Positions 1 to 7,143 of a stretch of DNA of 13,139 bases are shown piece by piece. Numbering within the stretch: position 1 is the first letter of the stretch; each line of letters begins with the position of its first letter. Below the pieces are notes generated by a model. The model was not told the origin of the DNA and did no database searches. It saw only the letters and a program-made list of their open reading frames with translations. Made by a program: the position numbers and the translations under genes. Source of the stretch: JBBSVE01 sp038233815 (lineage in GTDB: Bacteria > Pseudomonadota > Alphaproteobacteria > Rhodobacterales > Rhodobacteraceae); the NCBI GenBank assembly GCA_038233815.1, contig JBBSVE010000090.1:1-13139 (forward strand). Direction: 5' to 3'.

Positions 1-221
1 TCGTCGGCGAGTGTCACCAGTCCAGTGGCAGCGGCCCCAGCATGGGCCTTGATGCGGGCATTGCCGACGAAGGTTTCCTCCGTTTCTTCCGGCACGGGCA
101 AGCGCAGGTCACCGGCCGATACGACGGCAAACGGAAACCCGGCCAGAAGCGCCGCAAATTCATCCCGTTTGCCGTCATTGTGCGTGGCGATCAGAAGCCG
201 GTCGCCGGTGAAGCGCCTCAT
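1..221 (-). CDS. rdgB: RdgB/HAM1 non-canonical purine NTP pyrophosphatase, N-terminal part (truncated by window start)
   Basis: This is the first 73 codons of a gene that runs off the left edge of the window. The protein starts MRRFTGDRLLIATHNDGKRD; the THNDGK stretch is the nucleotide-binding T/S-x-N-x-x-K motif of the HAM1/RdgB family. It continues with EETEETFVGNARIKA and ends in LADD, the beginning of the conserved ADDSGL segment. Family members hydrolyse dITP, XTP and similar deaminated purine nucleotides to the monophosphate, keeping them out of DNA and RNA in the cytoplasm. The ATG (221-219) shares bases with the rph stop TGA (220-218), so the two genes overlap as ATGA and are probably translationally coupled. 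rph-rdgB adjacency is common in alphaproteobacteria. The C-terminal part cannot be judged. Confidence 0.93.
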   Translation of the reverse strand, partial: MRRFTGDRLLIATHNDGKRDEFAALLAGFPFAVVSAGDLRLPVPEETEETFVGNARIKAHAGAAATGLVTLAD

Positions 222-931
222 GCCAGCGCGGCCTTCTGTGCCGCCACCAGCGCCGTGCAGCCTGCGGCGGCCAGATCCATCAACCCGTCCATCTCGGCAC
301 GGGAGAATGTCGCGCCCTCGGCGGAGAGTTGAACCTCGATCAGCCGCCCGCGCCCGGTGAGGATGAAATTGCCATCCGTCCCCGCTTCCGAATCTTCGGC
401 ATAGTCCAGATCCAGCACCGACTGCCCGGCATAAATGCCACAGGAAACAGCCGCCACATGGTCGACGATCGGGTCCGACGTGACAGCGCCGCTTTTCAGG
501 AGCTTGTTCACCGCCAGACGCAACGCGACCCAGCCGCCGGTGATCGACGCGCACCGCGTTCCGCCATCGGCCTGCAGCACGTCGCAATCCACCGTGATCT
601 GCCGTTCCCCCAACGCCGCCCGATCCGTGCCTGCGCGAAGCGAACGACCGATAAGCCTTTGAATTTCCTGAGTTCTTCCGCTTTGTTTGCCTGCAGCCGC
701 TTCCCTGCGATTGCGGGTATTCGTGGCGCGTGGCAGCATGCCATATTCCGCCGTAACCCAGCCTTGACCTGTGTTGCGCAAGAACGACGGCGCCTTGTCC
801 TCGATCGTGGCGGAACAGAGCACATGCGTCCCGCCGACCTTGATCAGGCACGAGCCTTCGGCATGTTTCATCACGCCGGTCTCGATCGTAACCTCGCGCA
901 TGGCGTCGAGCGTGCGTCCAGATGGCCTCAT
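218..931 (-). CDS. rph: Ribonuclease PH
   Basis: Predicted phosphate-dependent 3'-5' exoribonuclease that trims tRNA 3' ends and takes part in RNA turnover; the family forms hexameric rings. The 237-aa product matches the usual length (about 238). It begins MRPSGRTLDAMREVTIETG, as RNase PH proteins do. Other family segments are GRTQEIQRLIGRSLRA (residues 85-100) with the phosphate-binding arginine, DCDVLQADGGTRCASITGG (115-133), and LDLDYAEDSEAGTD near the C terminus, which carries the metal-binding aspartates. The frame stays open upstream to 1078, but the start at 931 is chosen because a clear GGAGG (942-938) sits 6 nt ahead of it and homologues begin there. It is transcribed divergently from hrcA, with rdgB directly downstream. 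Confidence 0.96.
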   Translation of the reverse strand: MRPSGRTLDAMREVTIETGVMKHAEGSCLIKVGGTHVLCSATIEDKAPSFLRNTGQGWVTAEYGMLPRATNTRNRREAAAGKQSGRTQEIQRLIGRSLRAGTDRAALGERQITVDCDVLQADGGTRCASITGGWVALRLAVNKLLKSGAVTSDPIVDHVAAVSCGIYAGQSVLDLDYAEDSEAGTDGNFILTGRGRLIEVQLSAEGATFSRAEMDGLMDLAAAGCTALVAAQKAALA

Positions 932-958
932 CGCGAACCTCCAAATAATCGTTTCCGG

Positions 959-986
959 GATACAGTCTGCACTCGACCGCGCGCAA
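959..986 (-). promoter_or_regulatory. Possible sigma-70 promoter for rph-rdgB
   Basis: On the minus strand TTGCGC (986-981) is followed after 16 nt by TGTATC (964-959), which would start transcription near 952, about 20 nt ahead of the rph start. TTGC-type -35 boxes are common in alphaproteobacteria. This is a visual match only and the -10 box is weak. Confidence 0.32.
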
Positions 987-991
987 GCCGA

Positions 992-1019
992 TTGACGCGC
1001 GTCCGGTCCCCCCCTAAAC
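992..1019 (+). promoter_or_regulatory. Possible sigma-70 promoter for hrcA-grpE
   Basis: TTGACG (992-997) is followed after 16 nt by CTAAAC (1014-1019); a run of seven C (1008-1014) lies at the spacer/-10 junction. Transcription would start about 1026, giving a leader under 20 nt. I looked for a CIRCE operator (TTAGCACTC-N9-GAGTGCTAA) and for a sigma-32 motif between rph and hrcA and saw neither. The -35 is good and the -10 mediocre. Confidence 0.33.
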
Positions 1020-1041
1020 CGGGCTGCCCTTAGAAAGCCCG
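1020..1041 (+). promoter_or_regulatory. Hairpin at the hrcA translation start
   Basis: CGGGCT (1020-1025) and AGCCCG (1036-1041) can form a 6-bp stem with a 10-nt loop ending 2 nt before the hrcA ATG. The region has no good Shine-Dalgarno sequence, only weak purines at 1033-1037, and these lie in the loop and the 3' arm. If transcribed from far enough upstream, it could limit ribosome access. If transcription starts near 1026, as the candidate promoter suggests, the stem could not form. Confidence 0.25.
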
Positions 1042-1043
1042 CG

Positions 1044-2114
1044 ATGTCCTGCCCGAGCATCATTTTCCCCGACCTCAACCAGCGTTCGCGCGAGGTATTC
1101 CGCCGCGTTGTGGAAAGCTATCTCGCGTCGGGGGAGCCGGTGGGTTCGCGCACGTTGAGCCAGTCGATGGCCGAGCGGGTCAGTGCGGCGACAATCCGTA
1201 ACGTGATGCAGGACCTGGAATTGCTCGGGCTTCTGGGCCATCCGCATGTCTCCGCTGGCCGTATACCGACGCAACTGGGACTGCGGCTTTTCGTCGATGG
1301 TATCCTCGAAGTGACCGACCTCACCCCCGAGGACCGGAGTCGCATCGACGCTACCGTGGACGGCCGCGACCGTGATGTGCCCTCCATGCTCGACCGCGTG
1401 GGGTCTGCGCTGTCGGGCATCACGCATGGCGCGAGCCTCGTGCTGACGCCGAAACACGAAGCGCCGATCCGGCATATCGAGTTTGTGAGCCTCGCCGCCG
1501 ACCGCGCGCTGGTCGTGCTGGTGTTCGCCGACGGTCAGGTGGAGAACCGCGTCTTCACGCCGCCACCCGGCCAGACGCCCTCCTCGATGCGCGAGGCTGC
1601 GAATTTCCTCAACGCGCTGGCCGAAGGCCGCACGCTGGCTGACCTGCGCCAGACCATCGCGCGGGAGATCGCGGATCGTCGTCAGGAGATCGACGGACTG
1701 GCCCATGCGATGGTGGAAAGCGGTCTGGCGCTGTGGGAGGATGCGGGCGAGCGGACCGAACGCCTGATCGTTCGGGGACGCTCGAACCTTCTGGAAGGCA
1801 CTTCGGAGGCCGCGGATTTCGAACGGATCCGGTCGCTCTTTGACGACCTGGAGCGCAAGCGCGACATCGCCGATTTTCTCGAGCTGACGGAAAGCGGTGA
1901 CGGCGTCCGGATCTTCATCGGGTCGGAGAACAAGTTGTTTTCGCTCACCGGTTCATCTCTCGTCGTCTCTTCCTATATGAATGCAGATCGCAAGATCATC
2001 GGCGCGGTGGGTGTCATCGGGCCGACCCGGCTGAATTACGGGCGGATCGTGCCCATCGTGAACTATACGGCGCAACTTGTGGGACGGCTCGTATCAGGCC
2101 GCGACACAGGGTAG
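1044..2114 (+). CDS. hrcA: Heat-inducible transcription repressor HrcA
   Basis: Predicted 356-aa repressor of class I heat-shock genes. HrcA proteins bind CIRCE operators, usually ahead of groESL, and depend on GroEL for activity. The N-terminal winged-helix domain is clear: LNQRSREVFRRVVESYLASG, then GSRTLSQSMAERVSAATIRN (residues 34-53), and the wing segment SAGRIPTQLGLRLFVD. The GAF-like middle part includes IRHIEFVSLAADRALVVLVF, and the C-terminal signature GPTRLNYGRIVPIVNYT is present. The length is within the family range. The ATG at 1044 is taken because the conserved region starts immediately after it, although no strong Shine-Dalgarno sequence precedes it. It is divergent from rph and 25 bp ahead of grpE, probably in one operon. 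No CIRCE site is visible in the window, so its targets are likely elsewhere. Confidence 0.96.
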   Translation: MSCPSIIFPDLNQRSREVFRRVVESYLASGEPVGSRTLSQSMAERVSAATIRNVMQDLELLGLLGHPHVSAGRIPTQLGLRLFVDGILEVTDLTPEDRSRIDATVDGRDRDVPSMLDRVGSALSGITHGASLVLTPKHEAPIRHIEFVSLAADRALVVLVFADGQVENRVFTPPPGQTPSSMREAANFLNALAEGRTLADLRQTIAREIADRRQEIDGLAHAMVESGLALWEDAGERTERLIVRGRSNLLEGTSEAADFERIRSLFDDLERKRDIADFLELTESGDGVRIFIGSENKLFSLTGSSLVVSSYMNADRKIIGAVGVIGPTRLNYGRIVPIVNYTAQLVGRLVSGRDTG

Positions 2115-2139
2115 GCGCGTGGAAAAGCAAGGAAAGACC

Positions 2140-2697
2140 ATGGCCCAGGATCAGGCAGAGCCTACAACCGGATACGAGGCGGACGCTCTCGACCTCCCCC
2201 CGCAGGACGCAGGCCCGGCCCCCGACGCTGGGGAGATCGAGGCCCTGCGCGCCGAGCGCGACGACATGCGCGACCGTTTCATGCGGGCGCTGGCCGATGC
2301 AGAAAATGCAAGGAAGCGCGGCGAACGCGACCGCCGCGAGGCTGAGCAATACGGCGGCTCCAAGCTCGCCCGCGACATGCTGCCGGTCTATGACAACCTG
2401 CGCCGCGCTCTAGATGCGGCGACGGAGGAGCATCGCGCGCAGGCCACGGGTCTGATCGAAGGCGTGGAACTGACCTTGCGCGAACTCCTGAAGGTGCTGA
2501 CCCGCCATGGCGTGACGCCGATCGTTCCGGAGATCGGGGATGCGTTCGATCCACAGTTGCATCAGGCCATGTTCGAGGCGCCGCTGCCCGGAACCAAGGC
2601 TGGCCAGATCATCCAGACGATGACCGAGGGTTTCCTCCTCCATGACCGGCTGTTGCGTCCGGCGCAGGTCGGCGTCTCCTCCACACCGGCCAACTGA
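2140..2697 (+). CDS. grpE: Nucleotide exchange factor GrpE
   Basis: Predicted 185-aa co-chaperone that releases ADP from DnaK during the cytoplasmic folding cycle. A low-complexity acidic N terminus is followed by a long helical coiled-coil (about residues 32-72: EIEALRAERDDMRDRF, AENARKRGERDRREAEQYG) and the C-terminal beta domain with HGVTPIVPEIGDAFDPQLHQ and RLLRPAQVGVS. The frame is open upstream to 2077 inside hrcA, but the ATG at 2140 is preferred because AAGGAAAG (2129-2136) lies just ahead of it and homologues have a short acidic start. A GTG at 2119 is a weaker alternative. The gene follows hrcA by 25 bp on the same strand. dnaK is not in the window. The stop is only 5 bp from the stop of the opposing mutS gene. 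Confidence 0.96.
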   Translation: MAQDQAEPTTGYEADALDLPPQDAGPAPDAGEIEALRAERDDMRDRFMRALADAENARKRGERDRREAEQYGGSKLARDMLPVYDNLRRALDAATEEHRAQATGLIEGVELTLRELLKVLTRHGVTPIVPEIGDAFDPQLHQAMFEAPLPGTKAGQIIQTMTEGFLLHDRLLRPAQVGVSSTPAN

Positions 2698-2702
2698 GCG
2701 CG

Positions 2703-5285
2703 TCAGGGCGTGATCAGCGCCTTGAGGTCATAGACCAGCGCCAGCGCCTCCATCGGCGTGAGGCTGTCGGGGCGCACGTCGGCAAGGCGCGCCTCGACAC
2801 CCGACGGCGGATTGACGACGGGTCGGGCGGGCACGCGGAACAGCGGCAGATCGTCGATCCGCATCCGCTGGCGCCCGCCTTCCCGCTCGCCGGCCTCCAG
2901 CGCCTCCAGCACGGTCCGGGCGCGCGCAATCACCGCGTCCGGCAGGCCCGCCAGCCGCGCCACCTGCACGCCGTAGGACCGGTCCGCGGCGCCCTTCGCA
3001 ACCTCGTGCAGGAAGATCACGTCGCCGTCCCACTCCTTCACCCGCACGGTCGCGTTCTCCACGCCCGGAAGCTTGCCCGCGAGTGCCGTCATCTCGTGGT
3101 AATGCGTGGCAAAGAGGGCGCGGCAGCGGTTGACGCCGTGCAGATGCTCCAACGTCGCCCAGGCGATCGAGAGGCCGTCATAGGTCGCCGTGCCGCGCCC
3201 GATCTCGTCGAGAATGACGAAAGCGCGGTCGTCGGCCTGATTGAGGATCGCCGCCGTCTCCACCATCTCCACCATGAAGGTGGAGCGCCCGCGCGCGAGA
3301 TCGTCGGCAGCACCAACCCGGCTGAACAGCTGGCTCACGATACCAATATGGGCGGATTTCGCGGGTACGAAGCTACCGGCCTGCGCCAAAAGCGCGATGA
3401 GGGCGTTCTGGCGCAGGAAGGTCGACTTGCCCGCCATGTTCGGCCCGGTCAGAAGCCAGATGCCCGACCCCTCCCCCGACGCGAGCGCGCAATCGTTCGC
3501 CACGAACGCAGCCCCCCCTTGGCGCAGGAGCGCGCGTTCCACCACTGGGTGCCGTCCGCCGATGACTGCGAAGGCCCGGCTTTCGTCTACCTGCGGCTCC
3601 GCCCATCCGTCCGACGTGGCAATATCGGCGAAGGCCGCCGCGAGATCGATGTCCGCCAGTGCCCGCGCGGTCTTCGAAAGCCGTGCCGCATCCTCCAGAA
3701 CGGCGGCGCTTAACCTTTCGAAATGCGTGCGCTCGATCTCCTGCGCCCGTTGCCCTGCGTTGAGAATGCGCGCCTCCAGATCCGACAACGCCAGCGTGGT
3801 AAAGCGCACCTGTCCCGCCGTGGTCTGGCGGTGAATGAACGTCTCCGACAAGGGCGGGGCGAGCATCCGGTCGGCGTGTGTGGCGGTCACGTCGACGAAA
3901 TAGCCCAGCACATTGTTGTGCCGGATCTTCAGCCCCGCGATGCCGCTGAGGTTCGCATAATCCGCCTGCAGCCCCGCGATTACCGCCCGCCCTTCGTCGC
4001 GCAGCGATCGCGTCGCGTCCAGATCGGCGTCGTGGCCCTCCGCGATGAAGCCCCCCTCGCGGAGCTGCAGCGGAGGCTCCGCCACCAGCGCCCGCGTCAG
4101 CAGGTCGCGCAGGGCCCCGAGGTTATCCGCCGTCAGATCTGGCAGTCGGCCCGCCACGACGTCCGCCTGCACGATCCCCTGCCGTATCGCGGCCAGATCC
4201 CGCGGCCCGCCGCGCCCGAGCGCCAGACGCCCCAGCGCGCGGTCGATGTCTGGCACCTGACGCAGATCCTCGCGCAGGTCGGAGCGTAGGCGGCTTTCGT
4301 CGACCAGATGGCGCACCTTGGCCAGACGCTGGTGGATCGTCTCCAGAACCCGCGAGGGCGCGGACAGGCGCTGGACCAGCAGCCGCCCCCCCGCCGCGGT
4401 CACGGTCCGGTCGATCGCCGCCACCAGCGACCCCTCGCGCCCGCCCGACAGCGATGCCGCAATCTCCAGATTGCGCCGGGTGGCCGCGTCGATCTGCATC
4501 GCGGACCCTACGGAATCGCGCACCGGAGGCTGCAGCAACGGCAGATTTCCCCGCTGCGTGACATCGAGATAGCCCACCAGCGCACCCATCGCCGCAAGCT
4601 CCGCGCGCCCGAACGTGCCGAACCCATCCAAGGAGCCGACGCCGAAGAGGCTCCGCAACCGCCGGTCCGCCGCGTCGCTGTCGAAGGCGCTCCGCGCCAG
4701 CCGTGTGACCTCGATGCCATCGAACGCGCCGTGGCGATCCTCCGCCACCAGCACCTCACCCGGGGCGAGCCGCGCCAGTTCCAGCCCGAGGCGGTTCTGC
4801 GTGCAGGCCATCACCCGGAACTCCCCGGTGGAGATGTCGCACCAGGCAAGCGCCGCGCTATCACGCACCTCGCCCAGCGCGCAGAGGTAGTTGTTGCGCC
4901 GCGCGTCGAGCAGGCTGTCCTCGGTCAGCGTGCCGGGCGTCACCAGCCGCACCACGGCCCGCGCCACCACGGACTTCGCGCCCCGCTTCTTGGCCTCCTT
5001 CGGATCCTCCATCTGCTCGGCGATGGCAACGCGGTGGCCCTTGCGGATCAGCGTCAGCAGATAGGCCTCGGCGGCATGGACCGGCACGCCGCACATCGCG
5101 ATGGGCGCGCCCAGATGCGTGCCCCGCTTCGTCAGAGCGATGTTCAGCGCGCCCGACGCTGCCACCGCATCGTCGAAGAACAGCTCGTAGAAGTCGCCCA
5201 TCCGATAGAACAGGAGCGCATCGGGATGCCCGGCCTTGATCTCCAGATACTGCGCCATCATCGGCGTGATGGTGTCGTCTGGCAC
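2703..5285 (-). CDS. mutS: DNA mismatch repair protein MutS
   Basis: Predicted mismatch-recognition ATPase of methyl-independent mismatch repair. Residue numbers here count from the GTG at 5285 (860 aa). The mismatch-binding F-x-E motif is in MGDFYELFFDD (F32, E34). Connector, lever and clamp regions follow, then the ABC ATPase: Walker A GPNMAGKST (614-622), signature region ARGRSTFMVEM, Walker B VILDE (690-694), and the histidine loop FATHYHEM (H728). A short LPLF at 813-816 near the C terminus resembles a sliding-clamp binding motif. The start is uncertain: a TTG at 5291 gives two more residues, but GGGGGA (5299-5294) lies 8 nt from the GTG and only 2 nt from the TTG; the first ATG is at 5261 without a ribosome site. 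All key residues are present, so it should be functional. It is divergent from the PfkB kinase and convergent with grpE. Confidence 0.97.
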   Translation of the reverse strand: MPDDTITPMMAQYLEIKAGHPDALLFYRMGDFYELFFDDAVAASGALNIALTKRGTHLGAPIAMCGVPVHAAEAYLLTLIRKGHRVAIAEQMEDPKEAKKRGAKSVVARAVVRLVTPGTLTEDSLLDARRNNYLCALGEVRDSAALAWCDISTGEFRVMACTQNRLGLELARLAPGEVLVAEDRHGAFDGIEVTRLARSAFDSDAADRRLRSLFGVGSLDGFGTFGRAELAAMGALVGYLDVTQRGNLPLLQPPVRDSVGSAMQIDAATRRNLEIAASLSGGREGSLVAAIDRTVTAAGGRLLVQRLSAPSRVLETIHQRLAKVRHLVDESRLRSDLREDLRQVPDIDRALGRLALGRGGPRDLAAIRQGIVQADVVAGRLPDLTADNLGALRDLLTRALVAEPPLQLREGGFIAEGHDADLDATRSLRDEGRAVIAGLQADYANLSGIAGLKIRHNNVLGYFVDVTATHADRMLAPPLSETFIHRQTTAGQVRFTTLALSDLEARILNAGQRAQEIERTHFERLSAAVLEDAARLSKTARALADIDLAAAFADIATSDGWAEPQVDESRAFAVIGGRHPVVERALLRQGGAAFVANDCALASGEGSGIWLLTGPNMAGKSTFLRQNALIALLAQAGSFVPAKSAHIGIVSQLFSRVGAADDLARGRSTFMVEMVETAAILNQADDRAFVILDEIGRGTATYDGLSIAWATLEHLHGVNRCRALFATHYHEMTALAGKLPGVENATVRVKEWDGDVIFLHEVAKGAADRSYGVQVARLAGLPDAVIARARTVLEALEAGEREGGRQRMRIDDLPLFRVPARPVVNPPSGVEARLADVRPDSLTPMEALALVYDLKALITP

Positions 5286-5374
5286 GCGCAAGGTCCCCCG
5301 GATGCTCTTGCCGCACCGTATGAAAACGACAAGATGGGCGAAAGGGCGAAGTCTGCCGGCAGAAGGAAACCACC

Positions 5375-6232
5375 ATGGCGATCTGGAACCTCGGTTCGAT
5401 CAACATCGACCGGGTCTACCGCGTGCCGCACCTGCCGGCACCGGGCGAGACGCTGGCGGCGCTGTCCTATGCTTCAGGGCTCGGCGGCAAGGGCGCGAAC
5501 CAGTCGGTCGCCGCCGCGCGGGCCGGTGCGCATGTGCACCATTTGGGAGCGGTCGGCCCGGACGGGGGGGAGATTCTGCGCCAATTGACCGGCTTTGGCG
5601 TCGATGTGACCCACGTGGCGGAACTGGCAGAGGCCACGGGGCACGCGATCATCAATGTCGATCCGTCAGGCGAGAACGCAATCGTTCTTTTCCCCGGTGC
5701 GAACCGGCAGCTGGTCGATGCCGATATCGCCCGCGCGCTGAAAGCGGCGCAGCGAGGGGATTACCTGCTGATGCAGAACGAGACGTCTTCTCAGCTGGCC
5801 ACCGCACGCCGTGCGTCCGAAATGGGGCTCGTCACGCTCTATTCCGCCGCACCGTTCGAGATCGCGGCCCTGCGCGCGGTCCAGCCCTTTACGAGCCTTC
5901 TTCTGATGAACGAAGGCGAGGCGGAGGCGTTGCGCAAGGCCACTGGTGCGCTGCCCGAGACGGATATGCTCATCACGCGAGGCGCGAAAGGCGCGACTTG
6001 GATCTCCCCCGGCCTGGAGGCGCTGCCAACCGCTGCATTCCCCGTGACGCCCGAAGATACGACAGGGGCGGGCGACTGTTTCACTGGCAATCTCGCGGCG
6101 GCGCTGGATGCGGGTCTGCCGCGCGCGGCGGCGATGCGACGGGCCGCCGCCGCCGCCGCGATCCAAGTTACGCGCGCGGGCGCATCCTCCGCGATGCCAT
6201 TGGCGGAGGAGGTCGACCGCCTGCTTCAGTGA
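5375..6232 (+). CDS. Ribokinase-like PfkB family carbohydrate kinase
   Basis: Predicted 285-aa cytoplasmic sugar kinase using ATP. The N terminus LGSINIDRVYRVPHLPAPGE has the sugar-binding N-x-D typical of ribokinases. PfkB signature 1 is GGKGANQS (37-44) and signature 2 is DTTGAGDCF (228-236), where D234 is the catalytic base of the anion-hole motif. The NEGEAE stretch (179-184) is the family's N-x-x-E magnesium region. It is slightly shorter than E. coli RbsK (about 309 aa). The ATG at 5375 has AGAAGGAAA (5361-5369) in front. No ribose transporter, RbsD or nucleosidase gene lies nearby, so ribose is only the likeliest substrate; deoxyribose or a nucleoside is possible. It is divergent from mutS, and its last 7 bp overlap the end of msrA. 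Confidence 0.9.
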   Translation: MAIWNLGSINIDRVYRVPHLPAPGETLAALSYASGLGGKGANQSVAAARAGAHVHHLGAVGPDGGEILRQLTGFGVDVTHVAELAEATGHAIINVDPSGENAIVLFPGANRQLVDADIARALKAAQRGDYLLMQNETSSQLATARRASEMGLVTLYSAAPFEIAALRAVQPFTSLLLMNEGEAEALRKATGALPETDMLITRGAKGATWISPGLEALPTAAFPVTPEDTTGAGDCFTGNLAAALDAGLPRAAAMRRAAAAAAIQVTRAGASSAMPLAEEVDRLLQ

Positions 6233-6861
6233 CCCGTTGCGAAAGGTGCCGCAGATCCCCAGAGCTGTTTAACGCGCGCATCGCGCCCGCAGGCCTTGCG
6301 ATAGAACTTGTAGGCGCTGGCCTCGGACTTCGGCCCGCGCCGCGTCAGCACGATCCGGCTGCCCTTGTAGTAGTCCTGATGGTAATCCTCCGCACGGTAG
6401 AACGGCTTGGCGTTCAGGATCGGCGTGACGATCTTCTGTCCAAGTGCGGACTGCGCGTCGGCTTTCGCCTTTTCCGCCTGCTGCTTCTGATCGGCGTTCA
6501 GCGCGAAGATGGCGGTCCGATAGGTCGGACCCCGGTCGCAGAACTGCCCGCCCGCATCGGTCGGGTCCACGGACCGGAAGAAGAGGTCCAGCAGCTTGGC
6601 ATAGCTGATCTTGTTGGTGTCGAACGTGATCTCCGCTGCCTCATAATGGCCGGTCTTGCCGGAGCCTACCTGCTCATAGGTCGGGTTTTTCGTGGTCCCG
6701 CCGGTATAGCCCGAAACGACCGACGTGACGCCCGGCACCGACTCGAAATCCGACTCGACGCACCAGAAGCATCCGCCGGCGAAGATCGCCTTCCCGGTCG
6801 CGGCCTCTGCCGCCCCCGACATTCCCACCATCATGGCCAATGCAGCCAGAAACCATTTCAT
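6226..6861 (-). CDS. msrA: Peptide-methionine (S)-S-oxide reductase MsrA, exported
   Basis: Predicted repair enzyme that reduces methionine-S-sulfoxide in oxidised proteins. The 211-aa precursor starts MKWFLAALAMMVGMSGAAEA, a classical signal peptide with an A-E-A cleavage motif after residue 20, so the mature protein should act in the periplasm. The catalytic motif is GGCFWC (C31 nucleophile, C34). Further conserved parts are SGYTGG, GHYEAAEI, GGQFCDRGPTYR (C108) and EDYHQDYY (158-165). C191 in ACGRD is a candidate resolving cysteine. The frame is open upstream to 7023, but the start at 6861 has an excellent GGAGGA (6873-6868) 6 nt ahead and fits the signal peptide. How the enzyme is re-reduced in the periplasm is not shown by the neighbours. 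The stop region overlaps the PfkB kinase gene by 7 bp. Confidence 0.95.
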   Translation of the reverse strand: MKWFLAALAMMVGMSGAAEAATGKAIFAGGCFWCVESDFESVPGVTSVVSGYTGGTTKNPTYEQVGSGKTGHYEAAEITFDTNKISYAKLLDLFFRSVDPTDAGGQFCDRGPTYRTAIFALNADQKQQAEKAKADAQSALGQKIVTPILNAKPFYRAEDYHQDYYKGSRIVLTRRGPKSEASAYKFYRKACGRDARVKQLWGSAAPFATGH

Positions 6862-7062
6862 CCCAGATCCTCCGTTTCGATCATCCTTGGCAGCGCATAA
6901 GGGCGCAGGCAACGGCACGGCGCCCGTCTCACGCAACGGTGAAGCGATGCGACGGCTGCAGATTTTATTCGAAATCGATGAAACTTGTCGGAAGAACGCC
7001 CCGTAGTTCACGCCATACCGCAAGCGATTCCACCTCCGGGCATCGCGGCGGTCGCGGGTTCT

Positions 7063-7107
7063 TAACGAGTGACAGTGTATAGTTTAGCGGTGATCTTGGT
7101 AACGAGT
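7063..7107 (+). repeat. Two copies of TAACGAGT beside the candidate small RNA promoter
   Basis: TAACGAGT occurs at 7063-7070 and 7100-7107, 37 bp apart in the same orientation, bracketing the -10-like TATAGT at 7078-7083. A third copy in the same orientation lies at 8415-8422 ahead of argG. I saw no copy inside a gene in this window, so the motif may be a shared regulator site. This is inference from recurrence only. Confidence 0.4.
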
Positions 7108-7143
7108 TGGAGGGGCTGACCGGAAACGGCCAGCCCCTTTTTT
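7090..7143 (+). ncRNA. Candidate small RNA ending at an intrinsic terminator
   Basis: A well-formed plus-strand terminator (7112-7143) lies between two minus-strand genes, and there is no plus-strand protein gene after 6232 that it could serve. The simplest reading is a short transcript of about 54 nt starting near 7090, after TATAGT (7078-7083). The matching -35 position (7055-7060, CGGGTT) is poor, so the true start may lie further upstream. The body ahead of the hairpin is largely unstructured (GTGATCTTGGTAACGAGTTG), as in many trans-acting regulatory RNAs. I do not recognise a known family. The RNA would converge on the 3' end of argG. Confidence 0.4.
7112..7143 (+). terminator. Rho-independent terminator, plus strand
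   Basis: GGGGCTG (7112-7118) pairs with CAGCCCC (7131-7137); after one A/C mismatch, CCG pairs with CGG around a GAAA tetraloop (7123-7126). Six T follow at 7138-7143, with a second run of seven T at 7156-7162. On the minus strand the hairpin is followed by TCCAACTCG rather than T, so as an argG terminator it would be weak; the orientation is plus. Confidence 0.82.

Noticed and set aside
25..360. Plus-strand open frames over rdgB and rph
   Set aside because: They are shadows of the minus-strand genes: the minus-strand proteins match known families end to end and the plus-strand translations have no recognisable domain.
965..990. GCACTC ahead of hrcA as part of a CIRCE operator
   Set aside because: Only a partial left arm is present; there is no GAGTGCTAA arm 9 nt downstream.
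5292..5374. Heat-shock type promoter between mutS and the PfkB gene (CTTG at 5307-5310)
   Set aside because: At 17-18 nt downstream there is no CYTAT-like element, so the match is only the four-base CTTG.
5386..5397. GAAC-CTCG-GTTC palindrome resembling a LexA site
   Set aside because: It lies inside the coding start of the PfkB kinase. Alphaproteobacterial LexA sites are spaced direct repeats (GTTC-N7-GTTC), and this is explained by codons for WNLGS.
4308..5588. Long plus-strand open frame (426 codons) antisense to mutS
   Set aside because: GC-rich shadow frame with arginine, histidine and proline bias. MutS on the other strand is complete with all motifs, and this frame runs on into the PfkB gene in another phase.
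6947..7082. Small plus-strand frames upstream of the terminator (19 aa; 47 aa with a CDGC motif)
   Set aside because: No Shine-Dalgarno sequence, no recognisable family, and they overlap the msrA upstream region; conservation data would be needed to revive them.
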